Of a stretch of DNA of 64,000 nt, positions 24,547 through 36,022 are shown piece by piece. Positions within the stretch are counted from its first letter, which is position 1, and every line of letters begins with the position of its first letter. The stretch spans positions 5,048,908 to 5,112,907 of the forward strand of contig NW_006763290.1 in the NCBI RefSeq assembly GCF_000218685.1, read 5' to 3'. This DNA is from Serpula lacrymans var. lacrymans S7.9. Its lineage: Eukaryota; Basidiomycota; Agaricomycetes; Boletales; Serpulaceae. The notes beneath the pieces are model-generated. The model saw only the letters and a program-made list of their open reading frames with translations, was not told the origin of the DNA and made no database searches. The position numbers were made by a program, and so were the translations under genes.

Positions 24547-26847
24547 CTATCCAGAACGCAAGGATTCTGGAAGCGTCGCCCACAACTCTGGTAAATATCG
24601 CTCAATCCGTGATCTCACTTCATCCGCCTGGTTAGTCCGAGATGCAAACGACACCAATATCCGTACGCTTTCAATATCAGGCGCAACGTCCTTCTGGTCC
24701 TTTCCCATCTCCAAACAAGCGGCCTTGACCGCCTCGTTAAGCTTCCCTAGTCGACACATGCACTCCAACCACGCGTTCCAGTTCTTTTGGCTAAACGTAA
24801 AGCCCAACTTCGACAGATTCATGCAAATCTGCATCGCCGTCTGCCAAGCCCCTGCAAATCCACAAGCATCCAGGATGATATTGACGCTGACATGGTCGAA
24901 ACTTCCGCTAACATACACTGATTCCCACACCCTATAAGCTTCTGCAAAGCAGCCTGCCCGCTGGTAAGTATCCATGAGCTGATTCCAGAGTGCTGTGTCT
25001 GGTGAGACGGACGGATCGAGAGTGAGGTGGTTGTGCACGCGGCGAATAGCAGCTAGCAGATTGTCCTTTGACTGGTCTGACATACCACTTGCCAGTACGG
25101 CAAGCTGACGTAGAAGAATGGTGTACACCTCCACACTGATCTCGTTCCCAGCAGCTCTCATGTCCTTTACGATCTCAAAATAATGCCAAACAGAGGGTAG
25201 GTCGCTCTCGTTGCCGAACGAGAGCTTGCAGAACTCGTTCAAAACAGCTGCGTACGCTTTGGCGTCTAGTTTGGGGCCGATGTGCCGTCTGCACATCCGC
25301 TTATACACGTCGAAAGCCTCTGTGAAGCTTGACGAGCAACGCATGAGGAGGGTGAGGACGGCGGCGATGGCCATGGGGTTATCCAAAGTGACTTCTCTCG
25401 CTTGTATATCCTCTAGCAGAGACAAAGCTATAGGGTAGTATTTCTGCACGTTCGAGGAGGAACCCAATGTTTTCAGGAGAACGTTGTACACATTGGCATC
25501 AGGGCCACGAGAGTGGAAAAGAGAGTCATTGGTCGAAGGCTGCGTGGGGTCTATATCGGATGTTGCATGAACCAAGTCTTTGTAGATATCCAGCGCTCGG
25601 TCGATGGCAGCATCGTCAGGTTGTTTGAGTGTAGAGTGGCAGAGGGCACTGATGATTGGGTGGACGAGGGGTGTATCTATTCGTAGACCGGTGACTTTGA
25701 CTTCGTCGTATATCGATAGCGCAGTATACACGCGTCCAGCACGAACAGCATTCCCGATCAACATGGACCAGTGCAGCAAGTCCGCTTCAACGCCAAGGTT
25801 TTTCTCTACGTATCGCAACTGTTCTACGTTCTGGGAATCCTTCAGAATGACCGTCAACGTATGGCGAGAGGGGGTGTAGCCTTCGTCCATCAGCTTCAAG
25901 CACAGCGACACGGCAGGTCTGACTCCTTTGCGCCCAACCTGCCTGATTATTTTATCATCCCATTCCCATGTTTGCCGACTTTGTGACCTCACGATGCTAC
26001 CTATTCGCTCTTTATACGTGGATGTTATTTCCTCGGCATGTTCAAAGAGCTGGTGCTTGGCGAATCCTTCATAGAGGATATTTGCCATCACTCCATCATA
26101 GGGCACTCTGGCGCGTTGCATTGCATCGATGATTTCATAAAAGTTTTTGATGTGAGGCGCAGTTTGGAATAGGACTGCGAGAAGGATCTTGAATGTCTCG
26201 TTTGTAGGTCTACGGCCAGATCTATGCATCTTCATCACTGTCGGAAGAAGTATACCAACCTCCCCGACTTCTATACAATGCTCCAAGAACCAATGCCATT
26301 GCATCAGGGTAGGCGAGAAATTACTCGGCTTCTGAGGTAGAGTCATAAGCCAATGATGGAGAGTCTGTACATTCCCATTCTTTAAGAGACCACGAACGAT
26401 AGCGTTGTGGATAGACGCTTTGACTTCGAATCCGAATACCTTAGACATGTCCGCAAGTATCTTCTCTATCAACTCGAGGTCAAAGGGTCTGGCAGAGACA
26501 GCGAGCGTGTTTAGGATGTCAGATATTTGGGCGCGGCTGAGGGGAGGTTGTTCCACGGAGTTCCTTAACGATTTTTTAAGCCTTGCATAGGCTATCATAA
26601 GAGCAGGATAATATTGGTGTACCCCTGCAACGTTATTCAACCATACTGAAAGATGAAGCTTCTCTAGGATATCTTTCAAAGGCAAAGACGGGCTTTCTAC
26701 TGGTGTCGTCCATCGCTTCGCGGTGGAATGAAAGGGGACATTGATGGTTTTGGGACGACATTGGTTCCGAAGGGTTAACCTGTAGTTGTGACGGCTGAAA
26801 AGGACTGCGAGGCGTTCTACCCGAGGCAGAGCAGAACTAAAGGACAT
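24547..26847 (-). CDS. Large mitochondrial pentatricopeptide-repeat (PPR) protein
   Basis: An intronless 766-codon ORF. The N-terminus, MSFSSALPRVERLAVLFSRH followed by Arg-rich sequence, looks like a mitochondrial targeting peptide. The body is a series of helix pairs about 35 residues apart, for example the segments starting NAIVRGLLKNGNVQTLHHWL, NEIVRAGRVYTALSIYDEVK-like, LWNQLMDTYQRAGCFAEAYR and VNIILDACGFAGAWQTAMQI, typical of PPR/TPR superhelices that bind organellar RNA. No SMR or other catalytic tail is visible. Likely role: maturation or translation of a mitochondrial transcript; the target cannot be told. It is convergent with GLDC and divergent from SEC61G. The lack of introns contrasts with all its neighbours. 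Confidence 0.85.
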   Translation of the reverse strand: MSFSSALPRVERLAVLFSRHNYRLTLRNQCRPKTINVPFHSTAKRWTTPVESPSLPLKDILEKLHLSVWLNNVAGVHQYYPALMIAYARLKKSLRNSVEQPPLSRAQISDILNTLAVSARPFDLELIEKILADMSKVFGFEVKASIHNAIVRGLLKNGNVQTLHHWLMTLPQKPSNFSPTLMQWHWFLEHCIEVGEVGILLPTVMKMHRSGRRPTNETFKILLAVLFQTAPHIKNFYEIIDAMQRARVPYDGVMANILYEGFAKHQLFEHAEEITSTYKERIGSIVRSQSRQTWEWDDKIIRQVGRKGVRPAVSLCLKLMDEGYTPSRHTLTVILKDSQNVEQLRYVEKNLGVEADLLHWSMLIGNAVRAGRVYTALSIYDEVKVTGLRIDTPLVHPIISALCHSTLKQPDDAAIDRALDIYKDLVHATSDIDPTQPSTNDSLFHSRGPDANVYNVLLKTLGSSSNVQKYYPIALSLLEDIQAREVTLDNPMAIAAVLTLLMRCSSSFTEAFDVYKRMCRRHIGPKLDAKAYAAVLNEFCKLSFGNESDLPSVWHYFEIVKDMRAAGNEISVEVYTILLRQLAVLASGMSDQSKDNLLAAIRRVHNHLTLDPSVSPDTALWNQLMDTYQRAGCFAEAYRVWESVYVSGSFDHVSVNIILDACGFAGAWQTAMQICMNLSKLGFTFSQKNWNAWLECMCRLGKLNEAVKAACLEMGKDQKDVAPDIESVRILVSFASRTNQADEVRSRIERYLPELWATLPESLRSG

Positions 26848-27058
26848 TCATGCGCGCCTTTAAACACTGAACTGCATTTTCAGTGGTTAGTAAAGTATTG
26901 CTGCTGAGAATACTCGTAGTACGCACCTTTGGTTTCCTGCTATAAATTGGACTTGGTGAAATGCAGATAAAATGCCGTGGGAAAACGGCCACGTAGAACA
27001 TAGGCGCATTACAGCGAATGACAGGCAGCGACGTTTTCTTATTTACTACTACCTGGCC
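26848..27058. promoter_or_regulatory. Short bidirectional promoter between PPR gene and SEC61G
   Basis: Only 211 bp separate the divergent start codons at 26847 and 27059, so both genes must share this promoter space. No TATA box is obvious. Confidence 0.5.
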
Positions 27059-27489
27059 ATGTCTGAAAAATTCAAGGAATTCATTGAGGTCCCTCAACAG
27101 TTCATCCACGATGGAAACCAGGTTTGTCTTATTGTCATGCAATTCTGCCAGCAATTACTTACGAAGCTGGGTCTATAGTTCATAACACGTTGCACGAAAC
27201 CAAGTCAAAAGGGTTCGCTCTCGTTCGAAAGTATATGAAGCGGACGCGTGTACTGAGGCTGTTTTCAGAATTCACTCAAATATCCAAGGCTGTTGCTACT
27301 GGCTTCGTTGTAATGGGATTCATCGGGTATCTTGTGAAACTGATCCATATTCCTATGTGAGCAATTTTGCCATTCATTACATTTGCTCATATTTTCTGAC
27401 CGCGTTTTCCAGAAATAATATCCTTGTGTACGTGCATCTCGTTTCAGAAATTGACCCATATCTTATTTCTACACAGGGGAGGCGCATAA
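27059..27489 (+). CDS. SSS1: SEC61 gamma subunit of the ER translocon
   Basis: A single-helix, tail-anchored subunit of the Sec61/SecYEG channel that clamps the channel halves at the ER membrane. Exon 1 from ATG 27059 gives MSEKFKEFIEVPQQFIHDGN. Exon 2 gives FITRCTKPSQK, exon 3 EFTQISKAVATGFVVMGFIG and YLVKLIHIPI, exon 4 NNILV, exon 5 GGA and the stop TAA 27487-27489. The transmembrane segment is within exon 3. The result is a protein of about 69 residues, the normal length, and nearly every residue matches the family pattern. Four introns in so short a gene, with two exons of about 15 and 12 coding bases, explain why plain ORF finding misses it. Confidence 0.95.
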
Positions 27490-27815
27490 TCTACTTTCAC
27501 TCCTTTTTATCCATTGTCCTAGTTTATTGTATAATCACAGGTGGAAAAATGGCGCATTCTATGTACCACTTGGGAATCCAGATATACGTCGCCAGTGTTT
27601 GAAATATATGTCAAGAGTGTCCTGTCCAAAACATACAGGCTAACCCACACCAGACATGCCAGCTCATCTGATGTTCATCTTCCATTTCGTGGGTACAGTG
27701 ATAGCACTGCCTCGTGGAAGAGTGGTGTCGTGTCCGGCAGGATGCTTGTGACTTCTGCGGCATGTTGCATGCAGTATGATCATCAAAAGTTGATCCCAGA
27801 CTTTTAGCTTTGGGA
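27490..27815. other. Convergent intergenic region
   Basis: About 330 bp between the SEC61G stop and the stop of the seven-helix gene. Nothing specific is seen. Confidence 0.4.
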
Positions 27816-29300
27816 TCACACCAATGTACTGCAAGTCATTGCACTCACAGGGCGGCTGCTCTGTGTCTTCGTTACCATCGATGCTGGCCGTTTGCGCATT
27901 ACCCATGGGAACCATATCGCAACTAAGTCCTGTATAACTCTCGTGAGTAAAATAGAGATGGCCAATCTATCTAACCAACCTTCTGCATCCCGAAAACTAT
28001 GAAAGATGCGAACGGCACTAATATAAAATTAATAATTTCATCAGGTAGTGAAAGAGTCTTGGAACTAACGAGCGGTCGGAATCATGTACTGCCAGGAATT
28101 TGGCAGGTCTGTTAGAAAAAATACAACGGCCCTACAGGACTGGTTAAGTTGTGTAGGCGGATAGATGATAAAACGTACGACAATGATGCCCAGGAGTACA
28201 GACAAAATAGCCCAATACGGAAGACTAGTGTAGTGGATGATTTCCTATCCACCAGTGGAAATGCACGTTTGATCTTATTCCAGCGACGATAGTATTGCAC
28301 AGTAATAGCAACTAGGCCAGTACAAGTTATCAATCAGGATATATACATAGCATGGTGTTAATTTGAATTGCTTACTTTCAAAGAACACGATCACTATCAT
28401 TATGGCTGCGCAGAACGATGGGACTAAGAGTTTTATCCTAAAGAACGGTGACCATCAGCTAATTGACTACAAAATATTGACAAATCCTTACATTGAGTCA
28501 GGCTCAAGCCAAATAGAGCAATATAGACCATTAGTTGGACGTGCCAATCCCTTTCCGATGTTGAACTTTTGTCAAAAGAGCCGTGAATCAGTGGGACTGT
28601 GACGAGGAACTAGTTCGGCTCGCATAAAGTACTCACCAGGCCAAAAGCCAACGAGAACATAAAGAGCACGATATATGGAGGTGCCAATATCTTTTACGAG
28701 GCGTCAGAGGAGTTTTTGGAAATAACGTCGAATGAACCGCTCATACCATGAAGAACCACAAAGGGCGCGGTATCCGGTCAATGAAGGGATGATCGTGATC
28801 TTGCCAATGGAAGGTGCTCCACGTCTGTGGGAAGGTAAGTAAAAGAGGACTACCAATAGCGGTGCCTCAGCAGCACTCACGCTAATGACTACAGATAAGG
28901 ATGCAACAACCGCCCTATGAAATAATAATGCTCATGAGAAATCGAAATCGACCTGGGCAATGGGGGTATAAAGTGTATCTTACATTGGCGGCGCACCCTG
29001 GATCAGGGATGCTTGGACAACACAGAGTTGTTGTGAGGCTTTGCGACCGCCACCGTAAAAGCTGACATATAGAGTCAAAGACGAACTCAGTGATTCAAAG
29101 ATAAACACGTACTAAAGGCTATAAACCACTGAGTAGATGATCCAAGTGACGCAGTAATTGATAATGGTTGAGCATCTCGAGATTCTCTTCGAGAAGACGT
29201 ACGTGAAGGCGATAATCGGTAAGCCAACTTGACCACCAGCAATAAGTAGGAATAGGTAGATAGGAGCCAAGTTATGCAGATCAGGAATAACGTCGTCCAT
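27816..29300 (-). CDS. Seven-transmembrane receptor-like protein, basidiomycete-specific family
   Basis: Reading the minus strand with about nine GT-AG introns gives a polytopic membrane protein. Exon 1 starts MDDVIPDLHNLAPIYLFLLI (helix 1), then YCVTWIIYSVVYSLYFYGGG, LCVVQASLIQGAPPMAVVAS, TWSTFHWQDHDHPFIDRI, APPYIVLFMFSLAFGL, GLARPTNGLYCSIWLEPDS, KLLVPSFCAAIMIVIVFFE, VAITVQYYRRWNKIKRAFPL, LVFRIGLFCLYSWASLS, DLPNSWQYMIPTA, PFASFIVFGMQK and a basic tail ending CSTLV at 27816. The block order (QxSxIxGxPPM, NGLYC, YYRxWxxIKRAFPL, FGxQK) is what I recall of a large mushroom family of GPCR-like proteins with no known ligand. It is not an STE3-type pheromone receptor. No frameshift is needed, so it looks functional. 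Confidence 0.65.
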
Positions 29301-30080
29301 TTGTACTATGTTTGTTATGAATATTTAGAACGGTAAGTCGATTTACTTTCATGAAAACAACACGTACTGGTCAATATGGAGCGTCAATATCTGCAGAGCT
29401 GGGCAGTCTTGCGCACTTGAGATTGATGTGCCCCAACGTAGCCTAGGAATAAATGACCAGCATATATGTGACCACAAGGTCAACTGTGACAACGCAGTAA
29501 TATAGCGTAGAGGACTGGTGTGACCTGCACAAAATCTTATCGGCCAGCAATGTGCTGGTGAAACCAAGGCGTATCAGTCCATATATATTAGCACTGCACA
29601 TAGGATCAAAGGTCACTATAACTTGATCAGGGTACGTACCATCATTATGAAGCACTACCGGTGGGATGTTGCTCAGCATGAGAGGTCCCCGTATAGTCTT
29701 GGGTAAAGCCACAGTATCGCCATGTAAGCAAAATAGGGACTATAGATCATCATTCAGAAGCTGACACTGCCACCAACTTCACGCGCAGAATCAGAATCGA
29801 CCATGCATCAAGAAGAAATGCATAGCCATGCCCAAGTAACCCGCAGGTTTCATGTAGTAGCCCGTGTCGCATTGAGTTAAGAATCAAGTACATCACGCTG
29901 TTTGCCTTAGCTGCATAGTCCAGGACCATCAAGACGGTACGAATTCATTCCTTTCGAGGTGGAAAGTGCCACGGAGATAATGACATTGGCGTTAACGCTC
30001 TACTATAGTGCATGATCGAAAAGTAAGGTGGGGTAGATAGAAGACCCACGTAGGTAAAACAGGACCATCTCAGCAATTAA
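29301..30080. other. Unassigned 780-bp stretch
   Basis: Several short minus-strand ORFs (for example 29443-29712 and 29750-29932) have hydrophobic stretches but do not join into a protein I recognise. They could be an unseen upstream part or a decayed paralogue of the seven-helix gene, or chance. It also holds the COG1 3' region. Confidence 0.3.
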
Positions 30081-33000
30081 TCATCCGCTCGTGTTGATCA
30101 ACAATAGTCCAAATCGGGCTGAGGGTTTGGCCAATTCCGTCACAGACTGGAATGAGGCATCAATCACAGGGACTCCATAAGTCAAAAGAGCCGAGAGCTT
30201 GTCACCGTGCTCTTTCGATGTGGGAGAAATGGAGGTCGAAGGGGACAGCAATGCTGATAGTAATACTTGCATTCTCATAATATGATCCGACGCTGCACGT
30301 TCTGGGTCCCCTCCAAGGGAATTTGATCCATCGCTCGATGTCTACCATATGATTAATCTTACGCCGCGAAGAACCTTTCCCAAGCGACTGACCTTAAATC
30401 GCAACAGTTCTAAAGCAGAATCCAATGGCGACGAGTTCATTTCCTTCACGTTCCAACTCGACGACAGCTTGCTGAGAAATGTCAGATCATACAGAGCCTG
30501 TAAGCCGCTCGTTTTGATTCCCCTGTCAGTAGTCTCGATGAAGGAGGAACAATATGACACGAGTGCTTTCTGTGCTATTTTGGAGAGAAGATGTGGTTCG
30601 TGGGAAAGACCCAGGCTATGACAACCTGTCGATAACGATAGTAGCGACTCTATGAGAGCTGCTGATGGGCCTGAAGGAGACTCTGGGGAAAATACTATTC
30701 AATTACCCGTAAAATGCGGCATTGAACGAACTCACGTGAAGATGACAGCTTGGACAACCTTATTAAACGGGTATACTCAGAAATAGCGTGCGATACCGTG
30801 TGATCCAACCAAAAAGCAGTAATACGGTCGTGAACGGCGCACGTTTTGGCTCGAAACGCTAAATGTGGCTGTCAGCTTTTCATCATTAGATGGGAGAGGC
30901 GGCGACGATCTTACCTTCTGCTGCCAAGTCATCGCAGCTGATCCCTGAGACGAAAGGAGACGAAAGTGACAACTCAGACGCTGTTCGGCTAATAAGCACC
31001 AGAGTCTTTATCCCGCTATCGACGTCTGGGACAAAATGTCAAAAAGGGGACTCTCATAACTGTACGAGCTTTGCCTACCGGATCGCTTCATTGCTTCTTC
31101 GGCAGCCAAATTCAAAGCATTCACAAGCTTGTCACAAAAAACCTCCGCATCAGGTCGATATGCCTCTCTCAGCGTAGCAGCTAAGTCTCTGTCATCGTCT
31201 CCCGCTGTAATTCGAGAAAAATCCCTTTGCAGAGTTGCGCTACATTTTTCTAGAGTGCTCAACACTGAGTCCAAGTATGGTGTCCGACCGCTTAGCTGCT
31301 GTCGCAGAGTACTTCGATACGTGAGTAGAGTGGCTTCTGATGTTGAAAGTCCGGCGCCAGCTGGGGGAAATGTAGGTAGCGTTGGTGTCCGAAACAAATG
31401 TTCTAATGGTGCACACTCTATGTATAAGCCAAATCAGTTGAAAGTTGAATTGCACTCGGCAAAAACGAAAGGCAAACCTTGCATTACTGAATCTATTATG
31501 GTAACTGACGATAGCTGCTTACAGAATGCTTCTTCAGCTTCCAGTAATACAGACTTCCAAATGGAAGTGACGCGATGACGGACGGCTTCATCCATAACGG
31601 TTTTGAGCTTCAGCTGCTCCTTCTGTTCAAGTTGTGAATCGCTCTGCAACCATTTCCTGAGAGATGTTCTGACACTCCACACATCCTTGACCGTGCTGAG
31701 ACCAGAAAACCACTTCGTCAACGCATTTCGCGAACTATCCGCTGCATGCGTAAACCAGGCATCCAGCTTCTGAAACAAAAGAGCTTGTGGCACTGATGAG
31801 GATGCAGAATCCAAATCGACGTAAGGCTTATAAGAACTAATGTTTGCGGGAAGAAGATTGAATTGTGCAGCGGACGGCAGGCCAGCAAGAAGCGTCTGCG
31901 TGTCTAGTAAAAGCTCCGATGGAAGAGATGATAATTCCACAGTAGATGAAGACGAGTCGAATTGTATATGCTTCAGCACTTGCCCAATCATCGAATGCCG
32001 AGCCTCTTCGGAACTCTCTTGAAAAACATCTCGCGCGGTGTTAACGGTTCGTGACATAACGTCAAAAGCGGTTTGAATCGAAATTTTTATCATGCGAACT
32101 TGAACTTTGGTAGGTTTTACCCCAGACTTTGGTACAGTTCCCTGTGGAAGATGTCCATTGGCTTGACCATTATGTTGATTAGCAGCCGGTATAGATGTAG
32201 AAGGGGTTTCTGTAGTTTTAGTAAGGAGGGTCCCGAAGGTTTTTGATCGTTGTGCGAGAAACACAGTTAATGTTTCCGATAAAGGTCGTGAATCCAACAA
32301 ATGAAGCGTCAAAAGAGTTGCGCATATATCCTGACCCCAACGTGATCAGAAAACGAGTGAAAATACCGTGGAAAATAGTACCTCTGATGGTCTATTGTAT
32401 ATCCTGAGGGACATCGTTGCCTTGTGGACGATTTGTGTGCGAAAGTGGGATACCGTATCCCATTGCCGTTGTATGAGGGGGAACTGTTCCTGTTCACGTC
32501 CACATGTCAGGAGCACGCACTTTCATGTGAAGTTGAGTACGTACTAGTATGTTTATTCCTTGGTTTATCCAGCTTTCTTCGTCTTGACCATCATCTTGTA
32601 CCAAAGCGCGATGAACGACTCTCGCTAGAAGAAATAACCAAGCAGCATGGAAATACTTGTCTCGTTCAATCAACCGCCACAGATGCTCTGGTGCATCAAG
32701 GAGTAGCTTGACATGCGCAGAAAGCTTTTGTAGCGTTTGCAAATGCGTGTCTACACGAGGCACCAATGAGCAAATGAACCGTCTAGATAATCAGTTACTC
32801 ACCATCTTTGCTGGACTGCGAGGCTCGTTTAGGTGTTGGTGATGGATTCTGGGAAGATGTAATCTCCTTAATCTCCTCTAATGCTTCTTTGACACGCTGT
32901 GAAGACTTTGAAATGGAGATAATGGAGGTAGATGCTTGCAAAAGGTCGCGATATCGTTCCCTGCGCTTTCCGAGTACAGTCAAAGCACGTTTTTGTACGT

Positions 33001-33363
33001 TCCTATCAGCACGCACCCAACCATGACACGAAGTTCCTCCTGTTTCGCCTCAGCATCAGCTCTGTAATTAATTAGTCTTGAGTATCACTATGAATGAACA
33101 GAAAGCTAAGCGAGAAAGCCTCACCTCAACTGTAACTGCACGGCCTTGACCTCGGGAATGGTATGTTTCGTGTACAGTTCATCTGGACTCAAGTGTAATG
33201 CATTATCAGGAAACTTTGAGGAGGTGTTTGATAGCAAGGACGAAGATGGTGGTAGTTTGGCTTTTGAGGTGGACGGAGAAAATGTCTGACGTGCGGACAC
33301 GTCTGCATTATTCTTTGTTGGAGCGAATGACAGAATCGAAGCAGCAGATGAACGTCGAGCCAT
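30081..33363 (-). CDS. COG1: COG1, conserved oligomeric Golgi complex subunit 1
   Basis: COG1 belongs to the COG/CATCHR tether for retrograde vesicles in the Golgi. The start MARRSSAASILSFAPT is at 33363; an upstream in-frame extension lacks an ATG of its own merit. The N-terminal Vps51-type motif reads LSPDELYTKHTIPEVKAVQL, then ADAEAKQEELRVMVG, then after an intron ERYRDLLQASTSIISISKSS, the hallmark of COG1. Later exons give LLLDAPEHLWRLIERDKYFH, AAWLFLLARVVHRAL, then the large exon 31434-32312 (LTLHLLDSRPLSETLTVFLA, SIWKSVLLEAEEAFCKQLSS). The C-terminus gives FRAKTCAVHDRITAFWLDHT, LVSYCSSFIETTDRGIKTSG and a tail ending SARFGLLLINTSG at 30081. About eight introns. Confidence 0.85.
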
Positions 33364-33622
33364 GGCAGTCCTCAGCACAAAATGAAATGCAGGTCGTGGT
33401 CGCCTGTGCTGATGCCCTTCAGACCAGTTTCGTAGCAAACAAGATCAGGTTCAGGTTGGCTTTGCAGCCCTACATTCGCACCGCTTTGAGAATTACGTAA
33501 CATGGTATGTATTGGAGAGCTTAAAGAGTTGGCAAAATGCAAGACAGGATGGCATGACATGAAAGAGCAGGCAACGAAATGGACAACCCCCAACAATTAC
33601 TACTTATAAATGATTTAGTACA

Positions 33623-34969
33623 CTATCGTCTCTCATCACTGGAACTAGGCGAATCAGCAAGGTCTACCTCAGACGTTCCAGGGCTAGCTTTTCGCTCATC
33701 TGGGCGGGGAGTCACAGCTGCGGGAGGTGGTCGGGAGGGCTGAGATTGGGGTTGGGACTGAGATGATCCATTGAGAGACGGCGAACCAGCTGACGAGCTA
33801 GCTAACCGTTGATCTAAAGCTTTCAGCGCAAGAGCCCTGTAACTCATCGAATCAAAAAAACGGGCCAGAGTTCAACAATAGAATTCTTACCGTCGTCTTT
33901 CTGCCTCCGCACGAGCGCCGCCAGGTGTTAGACTGTACCCACCAGACTCTATATCAGCAGACGCTGAGTTTGGAATAAGGTGGAAACGCGTTGCAATGCT
34001 GTGCACTGTGTTTGCAAGGAGAGAGATGGGGCGACTGTACAAGCAGGCTTAGAAAAGAGTCTGATTAAGCCTAGAAAAGATACTCACTGAACCAAAGGAG
34101 GGAACCAGTAAATCAAAGCAAATGTTTCGCTACGGTCGCCATAAGTTTCTATTCCACCCACGGTATCCGATGTGTTCTTTTTGTAAAAGCGAAGATACAC
34201 CCATGCCGCTAGCCAGCCAAATTGGATGACGATGTACGGGCATTGGAAGCCAATGAAAGTCATAATAGTAGAAAACGTAAGATAAGCCATTGGCAATCTC
34301 TGTGATGATATGTCAGATTGTGTCCTTTTACACTGAAATATCTAGAGGAATACCAACTTTTACACGGGCTTTAAACACGCCCAATACTTGAACTTGATGC
34401 TCTGGGATGACTTGTGTGTAAGCGACAAGAATACCTGTTATTAGTGCCATTTGACCATGATACTGCATTCCGTATCTATAGAGGACCAGTCAAACGAGAT
34501 CAGTTTGGAAACAGCAAAAACGTACAAGAAAAGGTCTGCATTTGTCGTGGCTACGTATTCTATCCAGTTGAACGCAAAAGCGATTATATTCGGAATGGTG
34601 ACGCAAACGACGATAAACTTGATTGTCTCAATGGCTCCCCACAGTCTTTCAAAGTACCGTAACGAGGGTGGAACGAAGAGAAGGGTGACGATGAGCTGCT
34701 CAAAAGGTAAGTTTTTTCAAAAACCCTGGACAGCTATTTTTACTGCGCACCTCAATAAAGCTCACTTCCACTAGCGCTGAGGTTGCAAATGTCCATGGAT
34801 AAAATAGACTTGAGCCTGGTACGAGCGTAAGATATGGCACATAGATAGTATCACCCGTCCATTGTATCCAGAAGTATAACGACGAAACACAAATGGTGGC
34901 TGCCGTGAAAGCACGCGTTACAGGCGGTATTGAGCTGAGATACTGCAAGGGCGTTGAGAGAATGGCCAT
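33623..34969 (-). CDS. TMEM115: TMEM115 homologue (DUF1751, rhomboid-like pseudoprotease)
   Basis: A polytopic Golgi membrane protein; human TMEM115 has been reported to interact with the COG complex. The start at 34969 gives MAILSTPLQYLSSIPPVTRA. Helices follow: FTAATICVSSLYFWIQW, VPYLTLVPGSSLFYPWTFAT (a conserved PGxxxxYPWTxxTxxxVE-type block), SALVEVSFIE, then LLIVTLLFVPPSLRYFERLW, FIVVCVTIPNIIAFAFNW, YGMQYHGQMALITGILVAYT and QVIPEHQVQVLG. These are followed by LTFSTIMTFIGFQ and FGWLAAWVYLRFYKKN. The cytosolic tail contains RAEAERRRALALKALDQRLA and a Ser/Pro-rich end at 33623. I see no rhomboid GxSG serine, so it is expected to be non-proteolytic. About six introns. Confidence 0.85.
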
Positions 34970-35191
34970 TGTTCGCCGGGATGTGCAATGTCGAACCAGC
35001 CCAGGTTACAAGCAAAATACCTGAGTTGTGTTCTGCAGGGAAAGGCTCAAGTTTTCTGTTGCCCTGCGGCACTGCAAATCGAAGCTCTCCGCGTTTATCC
35101 CTGTTTACAGCCAAATGTCAATCTTACGTCAGCGGCCCTGTCCTTCATCCCGTCCTCCGCCAAAACACAGTTGCCTTTACCAAGGACGTCC
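34970..35191. promoter_or_regulatory. Divergent promoter between TMEM115 and FAM32A
   Basis: The start codons at 34969 and 35192 face away across 222 bp. No specific element is recognised. Confidence 0.4.
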
Positions 35192-35744
35192 ATGAGCGAT
35201 TACGATTTCAGACCAGGTGGTTCACTCAAGTTCAAGAATGGCGTGGCAGATGGTGGTATCGTAAAAAAGTGCGTATTTCCACACCTCTTCGGTTTTTGCA
35301 TTAACAAATGATCAGAAAGAAGAAATCCAAGTCAAAGTCGAAACTCATCGGTGAGAAAGAACGAGAAAGAGAACGGGTGAAGGAGTTGTTGTTCAAAGAT
35401 GAGGACGATGTCACGTCTGGTTCTCCTCAAGGTAGCAGCAGGAATTCACCCGCTATAGGCGGTAGCAGCGACAAGAAAACAGAGGCTGAAAGACGGTTCG
35501 AGGATGTGCAAAGACGCAGAGTGAGTCGGTAGACACATACTAAATTTGATGGGCGCTGATGGAGCTATCAGCTGGCTGATAAAGTAGCCAAAATAGCCCA
35601 CAAAACGCACAAGGATCGCGTTGCAGAGCTCAATGCCAAGCTGGAGTCACTGAGCGAGCACCACGACATTCCAAAGGTATGTTCTCCATCGTCTCATGGT
35701 CCATGCACATTCTTACAGTATTCCCACAGGTTGGCCCAGGATAA
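35192..35744 (+). CDS. FAM32A: FAM32A homologue (DUF1754), spliceosome-associated
   Basis: FAM32A is a small basic nuclear protein seen in the human post-catalytic spliceosome. Exon 1 starts MSDYDFRPGGSLKFKNGVAD, the usual SLKLKG-like opening. An intron splits a Lys-rich run (KKKKSKSKSKLIGEKERER). The second exon ends TEAERRFEDVQRRR, the conserved TxAExxFxxxQxxR block. Exon 3 gives LADKVAKIAHKTHKDRVAEL and LNAKLESLSEHHDIPK, and exon 4 gives VGPG and TAA 35742-35744. All blocks are in family order and the length (about 140 residues) fits. Confidence 0.92.
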
Positions 35745-36022
35745 TATCCGCTCGAATCGCTCGTACAGTTCTTTGGTTGGTTCTTTGGGGTTCGATATGC
35801 TAGTGGCGAGCGCAGAAGGACGATCACTTATTTTTCATGAATATTCCATTCACAATGCTACGTATCATGCCAATCGTCGCGATTATTCGTGTAAACTACA
35901 ACAAGTGCCTGAGTGCCACTATATTGTAATATATTTGTTGTGCTTGATATAGTTTACGGATGCACGGCTCATAACCCCGTGGCTCCTTTCACTCTTACCT
36001 TCACGTCGCGTTCTGCAACAAC

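Noticed and set aside
27816..29300. STE3-type pheromone receptor (B mating-type locus)
   Set aside because: The helices and motifs do not match STE3 receptors, no pheromone precursor with a CAAX end is seen nearby, and the motif order fits another basidiomycete seven-helix family.
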